Source: a bacterium (GTDB lineage Bacteria; Armatimonadota; JACIXR01). From it: a stretch of 64,000 nucleotides of DNA. The notes under the pieces are model-generated. The model searched no databases. It had not been told where the DNA came from and saw only the letters and a program-made list of their open reading frames with translations. The stretch lies in assembly GCA_014360495.1 (NCBI GenBank), contig JACIXR010000002.1:1-64000 (forward strand), given 5' to 3'. Below are positions 32,222 through 41,548 of this stretch, one piece after another. Within the stretch, counting starts at the first letter, position 1; the number at the start of each line of letters is the position of its first letter. The position numbers were made by a program, and so were the translations under genes.

Positions 32222-33925
32222 ATGAAGTGCACCTCTATTGCCTGGCTACTAATTCTCTCTCTATCCTCTTCTCTATTTGCCAAAGAAGAAGGGTTCTTCG
32301 CTATTGCTACCGGTGCCGAGACGCTTGGATATTATCATAAGCTCTTCCCCTTGCTAAAGGAGGCAGGCATAACTTGGGTTCGCATCTTCCCCGAATGGGC
32401 ACAAATCCAGCCAAAAGAGGGTGAATGGGATTTCTCTTTAGCGGATTCAATCTTAAAATCGGCTAAGGAAAACAACCTCCAAATCCTGGGCATTTTCCTC
32501 TACCTCGCCCCCTGGGTTTCCGCGAAACCTCCCTCAACTCGCGCCTTTCCAATTAAAGACATCAAATATTGGAGAGATTATGTGAGGGAAGTTGTGAAAA
32601 GATATAAGGGACAGATAAAATACTGGGAAGTTTACAACGAGTTCGCCTCATTTAGCGAAAACGGCACGCTAAAAGATTACGCGGAGTTAGTGAAAAACGC
32701 TTATGATGTCGCTAAAGAAATAGACCCTGAATGCAAAGTCGGTATGAATTGGAATGAATTTGATTTAACATCTCTTGAGAAGGTCATTGAGTTAGGAGCG
32801 GGAGGGCATTTTGATTTCGTTTGCGTCCATCCCTACGCCCTGCTTGATAGGGTGATGAAGGGTAGAGAGGAAGCCTTTATCTCAATGATGGACAACTTCC
32901 GCAAATTATTGAGAAAAACGGGGCAAAGGGAGGATATTCCCCTTTGGGTAAGTGAAATAGGACAGCCAGCGAAAAATGAACCAGCCCATGAATCAAGGCA
33001 AGCAGAAGCGCTAATAAAGGCATATACCCTGTGCCTGGTTCAGGGAATAGAAAGGGTATTCTGGTTTGAGGGAAGGGGTCCTTCCTATGGTGAAGGCGGG
33101 AGCTTCGGGATAATAGGGGAAGATTGGGAGAAACGCCCATCATTCTACGCCCTTCAAACTTTAACTCGCCTCCTTGGTCCCAATCCAAAATATCTCGGCT
33201 GGTTCCCCCTCTCTCCTCTAAGCCGTTCCTTCGTCTTTAAAGGAGAGAAGGAGGCAGTTATGATAAGCTGGGCAATGGAGGAGGGAATTGAGATTTCCTT
33301 GCCAAAAGGGGTTCGTGTTCTTGATTTAACCGGTAAGCCCGTCTCCTTCAATGGCAAGCTCTCCCTTCCCAAAAGCCCTATCTTCATTTTGAATTTACCA
33401 AGCGATTGGGTCAATAGGGCAAGGCAAAATAAAGGAAAACCTTTCCCCTGGAATAGGGATTTCAGTAAGGCGAAGGAGATTTATTGGAAAATGGAAGAGA
33501 ATGGGAAAGATAATGAGAACGGTTTATACCTCATAGATTGGCAAGATAAAGAGAATATTGTCCAAATAGAGGGAAGCTATGCCCGGCGAACTGATAGAGG
33601 GAAGAAGATTTATTATTTGGAATTCGATGTAGATGATAGCTTCGCTTCAATTGGAGACAAGGAATTGGAGATAACCGTCGTTGCCTGCAGACTGGATGCC
33701 GCTCAACCTGAGGGAACGGGTTGTAATTTGATTTATGAATCAAAGGAGGGCTACCGCCATATCAATGATTGGTGGACGATTCCCTCCGAGCCAGGCTGGC
33801 ACCAATACACATTTCATATAAACGATGCGAACTTCGCAAATTGCTGGGGTTGGAACTTCTGCATAAGTGTAGTCGCCTCCCCCGGAGATATCTGCGTTAA
33901 GGAAGTCATCGTTCGGAAGCGATAG
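32222..33925 (+). CDS. Exported clan GH-A glycoside hydrolase (GH39-like)
   Basis: A 567-residue protein with signal peptide (IAWLLILSLSSSLFA). The TIM barrel starts with GITWVRIFPEWAQIQPKEGEWDF; acid/base Glu140 lies in YWEVYNEFASF and nucleophile Glu245 in PLWVSEIGQP. The barrel resembles GH39 xylosidases/iduronidases. The C terminus (about 390-567) is a beta-sandwich ending INDANFANCWGWNFCISVV. It lacks a Shine-Dalgarno: TTGTAC and AATAAT elements end 4 bases before the ATG, suggesting a leaderless start. It heads a four-gene operon that fits pentose release and use. Confidence 0.85.
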   Translation: MKCTSIAWLLILSLSSSLFAKEEGFFAIATGAETLGYYHKLFPLLKEAGITWVRIFPEWAQIQPKEGEWDFSLADSILKSAKENNLQILGIFLYLAPWVSAKPPSTRAFPIKDIKYWRDYVREVVKRYKGQIKYWEVYNEFASFSENGTLKDYAELVKNAYDVAKEIDPECKVGMNWNEFDLTSLEKVIELGAGGHFDFVCVHPYALLDRVMKGREEAFISMMDNFRKLLRKTGQREDIPLWVSEIGQPAKNEPAHESRQAEALIKAYTLCLVQGIERVFWFEGRGPSYGEGGSFGIIGEDWEKRPSFYALQTLTRLLGPNPKYLGWFPLSPLSRSFVFKGEKEAVMISWAMEEGIEISLPKGVRVLDLTGKPVSFNGKLSLPKSPIFILNLPSDWVNRARQNKGKPFPWNRDFSKAKEIYWKMEENGKDNENGLYLIDWQDKENIVQIEGSYARRTDRGKKIYYLEFDVDDSFASIGDKELEITVVACRLDAAQPEGTGCNLIYESKEGYRHINDWWTIPSEPGWHQYTFHINDANFANCWGWNFCISVVASPGDICVKEVIVRKR

Positions 33926-33941
33926 AAAAGGAGGTTTGGAA

Positions 33942-34412
33942 ATGAAAGCAGATTGGACTGAGGAAAAGGAATTAAAAGAAGAAAAGGGGAAGATTCTAAG
34001 GGAAGCGGAGGGAATCATCTCCAAATGGGGATTGAAGATGCCGAAAACGGTTTGCCTTGTCTTGGATTTCGGATTGGCAGATTTCTACAATCAAGGATTA
34101 GTTGAGTTCTGGGTTGCGAACGAAGAGAAGGAAGGATACTGCGGAAAGTTCCTCTTCCTATTTGAAAATCAAACATGCCCTACCCATTTCCATAAATTCA
34201 AACACGAAACCTTCTTCATTGTGAAAGGGAAGGTGAAGATGAAAGCTAATGGGGAAGAATTCATAATGGCGGAGGGAGATGTGTTCCCTATGAAGCAGGG
34301 CACTCTTCATTCCTTTCAAGCCATTGAGGGTCCTGCTCTCATTCTTGAGGTTTCAAAGCCCTGCGTTCCCAAGGACAGCATCTTTGAGGATGAAAGGATA
34401 GGTGAACTGTGA
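33942..34412 (+). CDS. Cupin protein, D-lyxose ketol-isomerase-like
   Basis: A 156-residue cupin. The metal site is CPTHFHKFKHETFFIVKGK (two His, Glu) and the later GTLHSFQ (His). N-terminal and core features (CLVLDFGLADFYNQGLVEFWVAN, YCGKFLFLFENQ) resemble the D-lyxose isomerase family, which interconverts lyxose and xylulose. ATG 33942 follows AAAAGGAGG; a TTG two codons upstream is not needed. It is flanked by a glycosidase and an FGGY kinase, so a lyxose/xylulose route is coherent, but substrate is inferred. Confidence 0.7.
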   Translation: MKADWTEEKELKEEKGKILREAEGIISKWGLKMPKTVCLVLDFGLADFYNQGLVEFWVANEEKEGYCGKFLFLFENQTCPTHFHKFKHETFFIVKGKVKMKANGEEFIMAEGDVFPMKQGTLHSFQAIEGPALILEVSKPCVPKDSIFEDERIGEL

Positions 34413-35192
34413 ATGGAATCAATCTATTTCGCCGATAAGAGTTGGCCGGAATTGGCGGAAGCAATTGAAAAGAACACCCTCCTAATCTTGCCTATCGGGA
34501 CAATTGAGGAGCATGGGCGACATCTTCCAGTTTCCACGGATAGCGTGATTGTGAGCAAGATAGCAGAGGGAGCAGCGGAAAGATTGAAGGAGAAGATACC
34601 CATCCTCGTCCTCCCAACATTGTGGACAGGCTACTCCGCTAAGGAGATGACTCGCTGGCCAGGAACGATTAGGGTAAATCCCCTCGTCTTAATTCAGCTT
34701 ATCCACGACATCCTTGCCTCTCTCATAGAAATGGGCTTCAAGAAAGTAATAATCTTGGATGGGCATGGTCATCATAGGGGTATAATAGAGGTAGCTTTGC
34801 GACAAATTGGAGACGAATATGGCGTCTATCCCGCAAGCATTAGCCCGGCGGGTCTCAGCGCTTCCCTTTACAGCAAAATAAGGAAATCAAAAATCGGCGG
34901 AAGCATTCACGGAGGGGAATGGGAAACATCCTTGATGCTTTACTTCAAACAACCAGTGAATAAAGACGAATTCACAAACGAGGATGTAATGCGTTACCAT
35001 TCCGAATTCGTCCCAGGCGATAACTTCGTTTCGGGCAAGGGAGTTTTTTGGTCAACTTGGGGGATACAGAAGAGCAAAACAGGCATATACGGCGACCCAA
35101 CTTGCGCAAGCGAGGAAACGGGAAAATTAATTTATGAGGAGATAGTAGAAAAGCTCTGCAAATTCATAGAGGAATTTTATGCGAGGGATTAG
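34413..35192 (+). CDS. Creatininase family protein
   Basis: A 259-residue metal-dependent amidohydrolase-like protein. Metal residues are in LPIGTIEEHGRHLPVSTDSV (Glu, His, Asp), IILDGHGHHRG and SIHGGEWETSLML (Glu). True creatininase is unlikely here: relatives hydrolyse varied cyclic amides, including riboflavin-pathway formamides, and they often appear in sugar clusters of this type of bacterium with no known role. It starts directly after the previous stop and overlaps the kinase start by 14 bases. Confidence 0.85.
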   Translation: MESIYFADKSWPELAEAIEKNTLLILPIGTIEEHGRHLPVSTDSVIVSKIAEGAAERLKEKIPILVLPTLWTGYSAKEMTRWPGTIRVNPLVLIQLIHDILASLIEMGFKKVIILDGHGHHRGIIEVALRQIGDEYGVYPASISPAGLSASLYSKIRKSKIGGSIHGGEWETSLMLYFKQPVNKDEFTNEDVMRYHSEFVPGDNFVSGKGVFWSTWGIQKSKTGIYGDPTCASEETGKLIYEEIVEKLCKFIEEFYARD

Positions 35193-36582
35193 TTTCCTCG
35201 GCATAGATGTGGGAACAAGCAGTTGCAAGGGAATATTGGTAGATGAAAAAGGAAGGATAATAGCCCAGTCCCAAGCTTATTACTCCCTCATTTTCAACGA
35301 ATTCGGAATAGAGCAATCCCCATCTGAGCTATGGGAAGGTGTTAAGAAAACGATCGGTAAGATAATAAAAGGGGCGGATGTTGAGATAAGAAGCGTGGGT
35401 ATAACCTCTCAGGGTATAACCTTTATACCCGTCGACAAAAAAGGGAATCCTCTGGCAAACGCCATTTCTTGGCTTGATACGAGGGCGGCGGAGGAATTGG
35501 AAGAGATTTTAAGCTTCTTCAGCGAAAAAGAGATTTTCTCCCTAACCGGCAAAAGGGTGGAAGCTTATTATGTCCTCCCTAAGCTCCTCTGGTTGAGGAG
35601 GCATAACAGAGAGATTTACGAAAAAGCGGATAAGTTTCTTTTGGTGGCAGACTTCGTCATCAAGAAACTCACAGGTGAAACCTCAACAGACCACACGCTT
35701 GCGGGAGGAACGCTTCTCTACGATGTAGCGAGAAATAACTGGGCTTCAGGGATTATGGAAAAATTTTCCATCTCTCCCTCAAAACTTCCCCCTTTGGTCT
35801 GGGCAGGAAATACAGTGGGTATTGTTCAAAACGAAGAAACGGGTGTGAAGAAAGGGACACCAGTTGTTATTGCGGGGCAGGACCAAAAATGCGCCGCTTT
35901 TTCTTCTGGTTTAAGGGATGGGATTGCCACCCTCTCCCTCGGCACAGCCTCCGCTATCACGACTCTCGCCTACTACCCTCTTCTTGACGACGATATGAGG
36001 ATTCCTCTTTTCCCATATTTCTCTCCTGGGTTATGGGTCTTGGAGGGAGTTGTCTCCACTGCCGGCGCTTCATATGATTGGGGAAGAAAAGCTATAGGAG
36101 GGAAAATTAAAAGGCTTCCCCCAATTGAGAGAATTCATCAAGCTCCCTTCTTCCTCCCCCATCTTTCCGGTGCTTCCTCGCCTATATGGAGGAAGGAAGC
36201 AAGAGGGAGCTTCCGAAATCTATCTCTATCAACAACAGCTGAGGAGATGCTTTTCTCTATTTTAGAGGGTGTATGTTTTGAGATAAGGAGAAATGTTGAG
36301 GTTATGGAGGAGCTAAGGGGGGAACTGAATGCTTTCATAGCTTTTGGAGGAGGAGCAAAGGAGGAAATCTGGAGGAAAATCCTTACAAATGTTTTGGGGA
36401 AAGAAGTTTATTTCCCGGATATTAGAGAGACAACCGCTTATGGAGCGGCTCTTCTGGCGGGGAGGGCTTCTGGCTTCTTTGAAGAGTTGCCTAAGCAAAG
36501 AGGGAAATACCTTGAGCCAGACGAAGAGTTGAAGAAAATACTTGAAGAACGCTATTCCCACTATAAAACCCTTGAGCTTTAA
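35179..36582 (+). CDS. FGGY family carbohydrate kinase (xylulokinase-like)
   Basis: A 467-residue sugar kinase. It has the N-terminal phosphate loop FLGIDVGTSSCKGILVDEKG, WLDTRAAEE, the ADP site GIATLSLGTASAI and the C-terminal FIAFGGGAKEEIWRKILTNVLG and TTAYGAALLAG. FGGY members phosphorylate xylulose, ribulose, gluconate or glycerol. The neighbouring lyxose-isomerase-like cupin argues for xylulose, feeding xylulose 5-phosphate into the pentose phosphate pathway. It overlaps the creatininase gene, so it is co-translated. Confidence 0.9.
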   Translation: MRGISFLGIDVGTSSCKGILVDEKGRIIAQSQAYYSLIFNEFGIEQSPSELWEGVKKTIGKIIKGADVEIRSVGITSQGITFIPVDKKGNPLANAISWLDTRAAEELEEILSFFSEKEIFSLTGKRVEAYYVLPKLLWLRRHNREIYEKADKFLLVADFVIKKLTGETSTDHTLAGGTLLYDVARNNWASGIMEKFSISPSKLPPLVWAGNTVGIVQNEETGVKKGTPVVIAGQDQKCAAFSSGLRDGIATLSLGTASAITTLAYYPLLDDDMRIPLFPYFSPGLWVLEGVVSTAGASYDWGRKAIGGKIKRLPPIERIHQAPFFLPHLSGASSPIWRKEARGSFRNLSLSTTAEEMLFSILEGVCFEIRRNVEVMEELRGELNAFIAFGGGAKEEIWRKILTNVLGKEVYFPDIRETTAYGAALLAGRASGFFEELPKQRGKYLEPDEELKKILEERYSHYKTLEL

Positions 36583-36591
36583 AATTTCTTT

Positions 36592-36640
36592 GTCATTCTG
36601 ACCCTGCCTAAGGCGGGCGTGGCAATCCCCTCGCCCATAA
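36592..36640 (+). repeat. Dispersed repeat copy, ATTCTGA...GTGGCAATC type
   Basis: GTCATTCTGACCCTGCC, TAA, GGCGGGCGTGGCAATCCCC. Shares the right end GGCGTGGCAATC with the family and the GGCGGGCGTGG block with 23738-23790. Confidence 0.55.
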
Positions 36641-36707
36641 CCAAAAAATTCTTTCTCTATTCAGATAGACGCCGAAAAAGCAATAGAAAATTAATTCCAC
36701 ATCTTAT

Positions 36708-36736
36708 TTGCCCTTCCGAAGCACAAAATGTAAAAT
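36708..36736 (+). promoter_or_regulatory. Probable glmS promoter
   Basis: TTGCCC (36708-36713), 17 bp, TAAAAT (36731-36736). Start expected near 36743, with AAAGGAG following at about 36757. Confidence 0.5.
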
Positions 36737-36776
36737 TTTAAAGGAAGAAAAATAGAAAGGAGTGAATATTTGTCAG

Positions 36777-38591
36777 ATGAGTTGCGGAATAGTCGCTTAT
36801 GTTGGTCCAAGAAAAGCTCTTCCCGTTCTCTTTGACACTTTGAAGAGGCTTGAATACCGGGGCTATGACTCAGCTGGCGTCGCCCTCCTTACAGAGGATG
36901 GGATTTTCCTTGCCAAGCAGAAGGGAAAGATTAAGGACCTGGAAGAAAGGCTAAAGAATGAGGAGATAAAAAGCGGTATAGGCATCGGGCATACCCGCTG
37001 GGCTACCCACGGACGCCCAAGCGATTTCAATGCCCACCCCCATCTTGACTGTAATGCGAATATAGCCGTTGTCCACAACGGGATTATAGAGAATTACAGC
37101 GAATTGAGGGAAGAACTGAAGAGCAGAGGGCATAACTTCCGTTCCGAGACAGATACCGAGGTAATTCCCCACCTCTTAGAGGAAAACTTCTCTGGAGACC
37201 CCCTAAAGGCTTTACAAAAAGCTGTTTCTCGTCTTCAAGGTTCTTACGCCGTTGCGGCTATCTTTAAAGGGATTGATAAGGTTTTCTTTGCTCGCAAGGA
37301 CAGCCCCTTGATAATCGGCTTAGGTGAAGGGGAAAACTTCCTCGCCTCCGATATCCCAGCGGTCTTGCCCTACACGAAGAAGGTCATCGTCTTGGAGGAT
37401 GGGGATACTGGGTTCATTTCCTCCACTGACTACTCCATCTTCCAAGGAGAAAGACAGATTGAGAGAAAGATAATGGAGGTGCCCTGGGACCAGCAGGCAG
37501 CGGAGAGGGGTGGATTTGAGCACTTTATGATTAAGGAAATCCTTGAGCAAGACCAATCCATAAGGGATACATTGAGGGAGAGATTGCGTGAGGATGGTGA
37601 TGTTGACCTATCCAAGGAGCTTGCACCCTTAGCCGATAAGCTTCCCAACCTTCGCAGGATTTTCATCGTTGCTTGCGGAACCGCCTATTATGCGGGAATG
37701 GCGGGAAAATATTTCATAGAAAGCCTCCTGGGTATCCCTGTGGAGATAGATATAGCCTCAGAGTTCAGGTATAGGGCTGTTCCCGTGATGGAGGGGGATT
37801 GGCTGATTTTGGTCAGTCAATCCGGCGAGACCGCTGATACCCTCGCCGCCTTGCGAGATATGAAGAAGAAAGGCGTTCCAACCGTAGGGATTGTCAACGC
37901 GGTGGGAAGCTCCATTGCAAGGGAATCGGATGTAACCCTTTATACGAGGGCGGGTCCCGAGATATGCGTTGCCTCAACCAAAGCTTACACAGCGCAGGTG
38001 ACCGTTTTCTACCTTTTGGGACTCTATCTCGCTAAGGTTTTGCGTGGCATGGACATTCGCCCCTTCGGGAAGGAACTCCTCACTCTTCCCCAAAAAGTTG
38101 CTGAAGTGCTTGCGAAAAGAGAGGAAGTAGAAATGGCGGCGGAAGACCTATACAAGGAAAGGGACTTCTTCTTTATCGGCAGAGGAATGGATTACGGAGT
38201 GGCTTTGGAAGGAGCTTTGAAGCTCAAGGAGATATCCTATTTGAGGGCAGAGGCATTCGCTGCGGGTGAGCTCAAACATGGACCTCTCGCTCTCATATAC
38301 GATGGCGTTCCGGTTGTAGCTGTTGTAACTCAGGAAGCCCTGCGGGATAAAACGATTTCCAATATTGAGGAGGTCTGGGCGAGAGGGGCGAGAGTGATTG
38401 GAGTGCTCAGGGAAGGCGACCCCCTCGCTGATGAGCTCTCAATCACCTTCACAATTCCCAATACTATAGACTATTTCACCTCCCCTCTTGCTGTGATTCC
38501 CCTCCAAATGCTCGCTTATTACATCTCACGCAAGCTGGGGAGGGAAATAGACCAACCAAGAAATCTCGCGAAGAGCGTCACCGTTGAGTGA
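36777..38591 (+). CDS. glmS: Glutamine-fructose-6-phosphate aminotransferase (isomerizing)
   Basis: This enzyme makes glucosamine 6-phosphate for cell-wall and UDP-GlcNAc synthesis. The glutaminase domain shows CGIVAYVG, LKRLEYRGYDSAGVAL, GHTRWATHGRP and VHNGIIENYSE. Two SIS domains follow (CGTAYYAG, SQSGETADTLAAL, AEAFAAGELKHGPLALI). The end is normal. Odd: the nucleophile Cys normally follows Met directly, but here it is residue 3 (Met-Ser-Cys) or residue 8 from GTG 36762. The ribosome site AAAGGAG fits neither ATG nor GTG ideally. No glmS ribozyme is seen. Confidence 0.95.
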   Translation: MSCGIVAYVGPRKALPVLFDTLKRLEYRGYDSAGVALLTEDGIFLAKQKGKIKDLEERLKNEEIKSGIGIGHTRWATHGRPSDFNAHPHLDCNANIAVVHNGIIENYSELREELKSRGHNFRSETDTEVIPHLLEENFSGDPLKALQKAVSRLQGSYAVAAIFKGIDKVFFARKDSPLIIGLGEGENFLASDIPAVLPYTKKVIVLEDGDTGFISSTDYSIFQGERQIERKIMEVPWDQQAAERGGFEHFMIKEILEQDQSIRDTLRERLREDGDVDLSKELAPLADKLPNLRRIFIVACGTAYYAGMAGKYFIESLLGIPVEIDIASEFRYRAVPVMEGDWLILVSQSGETADTLAALRDMKKKGVPTVGIVNAVGSSIARESDVTLYTRAGPEICVASTKAYTAQVTVFYLLGLYLAKVLRGMDIRPFGKELLTLPQKVAEVLAKREEVEMAAEDLYKERDFFFIGRGMDYGVALEGALKLKEISYLRAEAFAAGELKHGPLALIYDGVPVVAVVTQEALRDKTISNIEEVWARGARVIGVLREGDPLADELSITFTIPNTIDYFTSPLAVIPLQMLAYYISRKLGREIDQPRNLAKSVTVE

Positions 38592-40818
38592 AGAGGGAAC
38601 TAAGAAGGGCAATAGCTCCCCTCTTATCCATTGGCTGATTGTTGTTGCCACATTTTGGAGATAGCACACAAGCGGGACATCCCTCCTCGCAGGGACATTC
38701 TTTTATCAGCTTTAGGGTGAAATCCAAAAGCTCTTCCGCCCTTTCATAACCCCTCTTGGCTATCCCCACGCCTCCCGGATAGGCATCGTAGATGAAGACG
38801 GAGGGATGAGCGGTATCGGGATGAAAGGGAGTGGAAACTCCACCTATATCCATCCTATCGCACATAGCGAAGAGGGGAAGCACACCAATGCTCGCATGCT
38901 CTAAAGCATGAAGAGAACCAGCCAAATCGTAATTTCTCTTTATCTGCTCCTCAATCTGGGAAGGAATGAGGATGAACATTGCCTGCGTTTGAAATCTCAC
39001 AGTTGGCAAATCCAAGGGCACAATCCTTATAACCTCATCCGTATAAAGCCTCTTCATTCTATAACCCGTCACAGTTTCCGCTACCTCCACATTGGCAAAT
39101 CCCTTCGTAACCAAGGGATTTTGCTTGAGGGGAGATACATCCAATACATCAAGAACGCTTATCTCCGTCATGGAAATTGCCTCGGTGTAGTAATCAGCTT
39201 GCGTAGGGACGACATAGGCTTTTCTCCCCTTTAGGTCGAATTCATAAACTAAATAGCTTTCCCCTTGATAGAGATAAATCGCTCCTTCGTGTATGGTCTT
39301 AAAAGCCCTTATTCCATCCTCGGTTCCTATCACCTTCCCACCCTTGGATAAATCCAAAATACAAAATTCCTGTTCCCTTATTGACCTAATGTCAACTTTT
39401 TCCGGAGGATATCCTCCCGCGCTCCAAACCCATTTCCTCCCCAATCTCCTGATTTTGCCTTCCTTCATGAGTTCCTCAATCAATGCGGGAGCGTTCTCCC
39501 CGAATAGCTCCAGCGATTCCTCATCCAAAGGGAGCTCAAAACAAGCACAGGAGAGATGGTCTTTGAGAATATAGGGATTTTGAGGGTCGCAAATTGCCTC
39601 CTCGGGAGGGGTTTTGAAAAGGTACTCCGGATGTCTTATGAGAAACTGGTCCAAGGCGTCCTCACCAGCGATGAGGATGACCAACCCTTCTTTCCTCCTT
39701 CCCGCCCTTCCCGCCATTTGAAAGGTAGAGGCTATGCTTCCCGGATAACCAACAAGTAGGCAAGCATCGAGCAACCCTATATCAATACCAAGCTCCAATG
39801 CCCTCGTAGCCACCACAGCTTGAAGCTCCCCTTCAAATAACATCCTCTCTATTTTCCTTCTTTCCTCAGGAGTATATCCCGCTCTATAAGGCATAATCGC
39901 CACATCGCTTGCCTTCTTAACATAACTGGCAATCAGCTCAGCCGTCTTCCTCGCTTTAGTAAAGGCAATCGTGCGAAGACCGTTCTCTAAGAGCCAGATT
40001 ATCCCCTCCGCCGCCTCTATGTTTGGGCTCCTCCTTTCACCCGCACCTATCAAAGGGGGATTCCATAGAACGAATTTCTTCGCTGGTGAGGGAGAACCAT
40101 CCTCCGTTATGGCAACCACTTCTAACCCCGAAAGGGTTTTGCAATGCTTATCGGGATTGGAGATTGTAGCGGAGCAGAAGACGAAAACGGGATGGGAGCC
40201 ATAGTATTCCGCCACTCTCCGGAGACGCCTGAGGATGTTAGCGGTGTGCGAGCCGAAAACTCCCCGATAAGCGTGAACCTCATCAACAACTACCAACTTG
40301 AGATTCTTGAAGAATTTCTCCCAATCGGAATGTTTTGGAAGGATGCTTATATGGAGCATATCAGGATTTGAAAGGATTATCCTCATCTTCTCCCTTATTA
40401 ATGCCCTTTGGGATATCGGAGTATCCCCATCGTAGGTAGCGCACAGATTGGAGAGCCCTAATTCCCTCAATTTCTTAAGCTGGTCCTGAGCAAGGGCTTT
40501 CGTGGGAAAAAGGTAGAGGAAAGTGCTATTCGGTTCCTCTAATAGATAAGTTAGAGTTGGGATTATATAGCAAAGGCTCTTCCCACTTGCCGTTCCCGTC
40601 GCTATCACTACATTCTTTCCCTGATAGATCGCTTCTATCGCCTTGATTTGATGGGAAAAGAGTTTTTTGATTCCCCATATTTCCAATTTCCTTTTTATTT
40701 CCTCTTTTACGAAAGAGGGAATCTCACCGTATTCTCCCTCTCTTCCCTCAATATGCTCAATGTGGACAATCCTCCTTCCAAAGCGTGAGGCTAGGGAATC
40801 AATGATTTGCTTCAGCAA
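38578..40818 (-). CDS. DEAD/DEAH-box helicase with C-terminal DUF1998 domain (MrfA/YprA-like)
   Basis: A superfamily 2 helicase of about 746 residues. Motifs in order are ATGTASGKSLCYIIP (Walker A), DEVHAYRGVFGSH (Walker B), FCSATISNP (III), ATRALELGIDIG (V) and FQMAGRAGRR (VI). The C-terminal DUF1998 has four cysteines in CPCEEGCPACVLSPKCG, expected to bind zinc as in Bacillus MrfA, which acts in repair of mitomycin-type crosslinks. I start at TTG 40818, 8 bases behind GGAGGAG; the frame is open to 40842. It overlaps tatC at its start and glmS at its stop. Confidence 0.9.
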   Translation of the reverse strand: MLKQIIDSLASRFGRRIVHIEHIEGREGEYGEIPSFVKEEIKRKLEIWGIKKLFSHQIKAIEAIYQGKNVVIATGTASGKSLCYIIPTLTYLLEEPNSTFLYLFPTKALAQDQLKKLRELGLSNLCATYDGDTPISQRALIREKMRIILSNPDMLHISILPKHSDWEKFFKNLKLVVVDEVHAYRGVFGSHTANILRRLRRVAEYYGSHPVFVFCSATISNPDKHCKTLSGLEVVAITEDGSPSPAKKFVLWNPPLIGAGERRSPNIEAAEGIIWLLENGLRTIAFTKARKTAELIASYVKKASDVAIMPYRAGYTPEERRKIERMLFEGELQAVVATRALELGIDIGLLDACLLVGYPGSIASTFQMAGRAGRRKEGLVILIAGEDALDQFLIRHPEYLFKTPPEEAICDPQNPYILKDHLSCACFELPLDEESLELFGENAPALIEELMKEGKIRRLGRKWVWSAGGYPPEKVDIRSIREQEFCILDLSKGGKVIGTEDGIRAFKTIHEGAIYLYQGESYLVYEFDLKGRKAYVVPTQADYYTEAISMTEISVLDVLDVSPLKQNPLVTKGFANVEVAETVTGYRMKRLYTDEVIRIVPLDLPTVRFQTQAMFILIPSQIEEQIKRNYDLAGSLHALEHASIGVLPLFAMCDRMDIGGVSTPFHPDTAHPSVFIYDAYPGGVGIAKRGYERAEELLDFTLKLIKECPCEEGCPACVLSPKCGNNNQPMDKRGAIALLSSLFTQR

Positions 40819-41539
40819 CCTTGCTTCTCCTCCGCTCCACAATGAAAGTGAGGAAAACGCTTAAGGTATACAAAAAGACGATGGGAACAGAGACAATCAA
40901 AAGGGTTATAACATCAACGGAAGGAGTAATTATCGCTCCAACTACGAATATGCCAACTATTATCTCCCTCCATTTGCTTATGAGCATCCTTGTGTTTATT
41001 ATCCCTAAACCAGCCAGGAGCATAGAGATTAAGGGGAGTTGGAAGACAGCGCCAAACGCAATGAACATCTTCGCCAAAAGCATTAAATAGTTGTTTATGC
41101 TGAGGAAAGGTGTGACATCGGGAGGGCTCTGCTGGAGGAGGAACTTGAAGCCGGGAGGGATGATGAAGTAGGCGAAGACAACGCCGGCAAAGAAGAGAAT
41201 AACGGAAGGGAAAACTACCAGCTTAGCCCCTCTTTTTTCGCTCGGGCTAAAGGCAGGAGAGAAAAAGCTCCATAATTCAAATAAAATGGGAGGAGCAGCT
41301 ACAACCGCTCCCACTATCAAGGAAAACTCCATCTTTATCACGAACGGCTCCGTTACCCCAACTACAACGAAGCGCCCTTTCATCTCCTCAAGGAAGGGTT
41401 TAATGGGAAGGGTTAAGAGATTAAAGATATAAGGGTAAAAATACCATATAACGCTCGCACCTATCCCCACATAGATTATGCAGCGAATGAGACGCACCCT
41501 TAACTCGTCTAAGTGTTCCCAAAAGTCCATTTCTTTCAT
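40799..41539 (-). CDS. tatC: Sec-independent protein translocase TatC
   Basis: The 246-residue, six-helix receptor of twin-arginine export. MDFWEHLDELRVRLIRC is the family N terminus; VTEPFVIKMEFSLIVGAVVAAPPILFELWSFFSPAFSPSEKR is the conserved periplasmic/first loop with key Glu residues. tatA/B are not nearby and must be elsewhere. It lies 9 bases behind the Fe-alcohol dehydrogenase gene and overlaps the helicase start. Confidence 0.95.
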   Translation of the reverse strand: MKEMDFWEHLDELRVRLIRCIIYVGIGASVIWYFYPYIFNLLTLPIKPFLEEMKGRFVVVGVTEPFVIKMEFSLIVGAVVAAPPILFELWSFFSPAFSPSEKRGAKLVVFPSVILFFAGVVFAYFIIPPGFKFLLQQSPPDVTPFLSINNYLMLLAKMFIAFGAVFQLPLISMLLAGLGIINTRMLISKWREIIVGIFVVGAIITPSVDVITLLIVSVPIVFLYTLSVFLTFIVERRRSKVAEANH

Positions 41540-41548
41540 ATCAGTCTC

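Noticed and set aside
36583-36776. glmS ribozyme or glucosamine riboswitch upstream of glmS
   Set aside because: The gap holds only a dispersed repeat and a promoter; I see none of the conserved ribozyme core.
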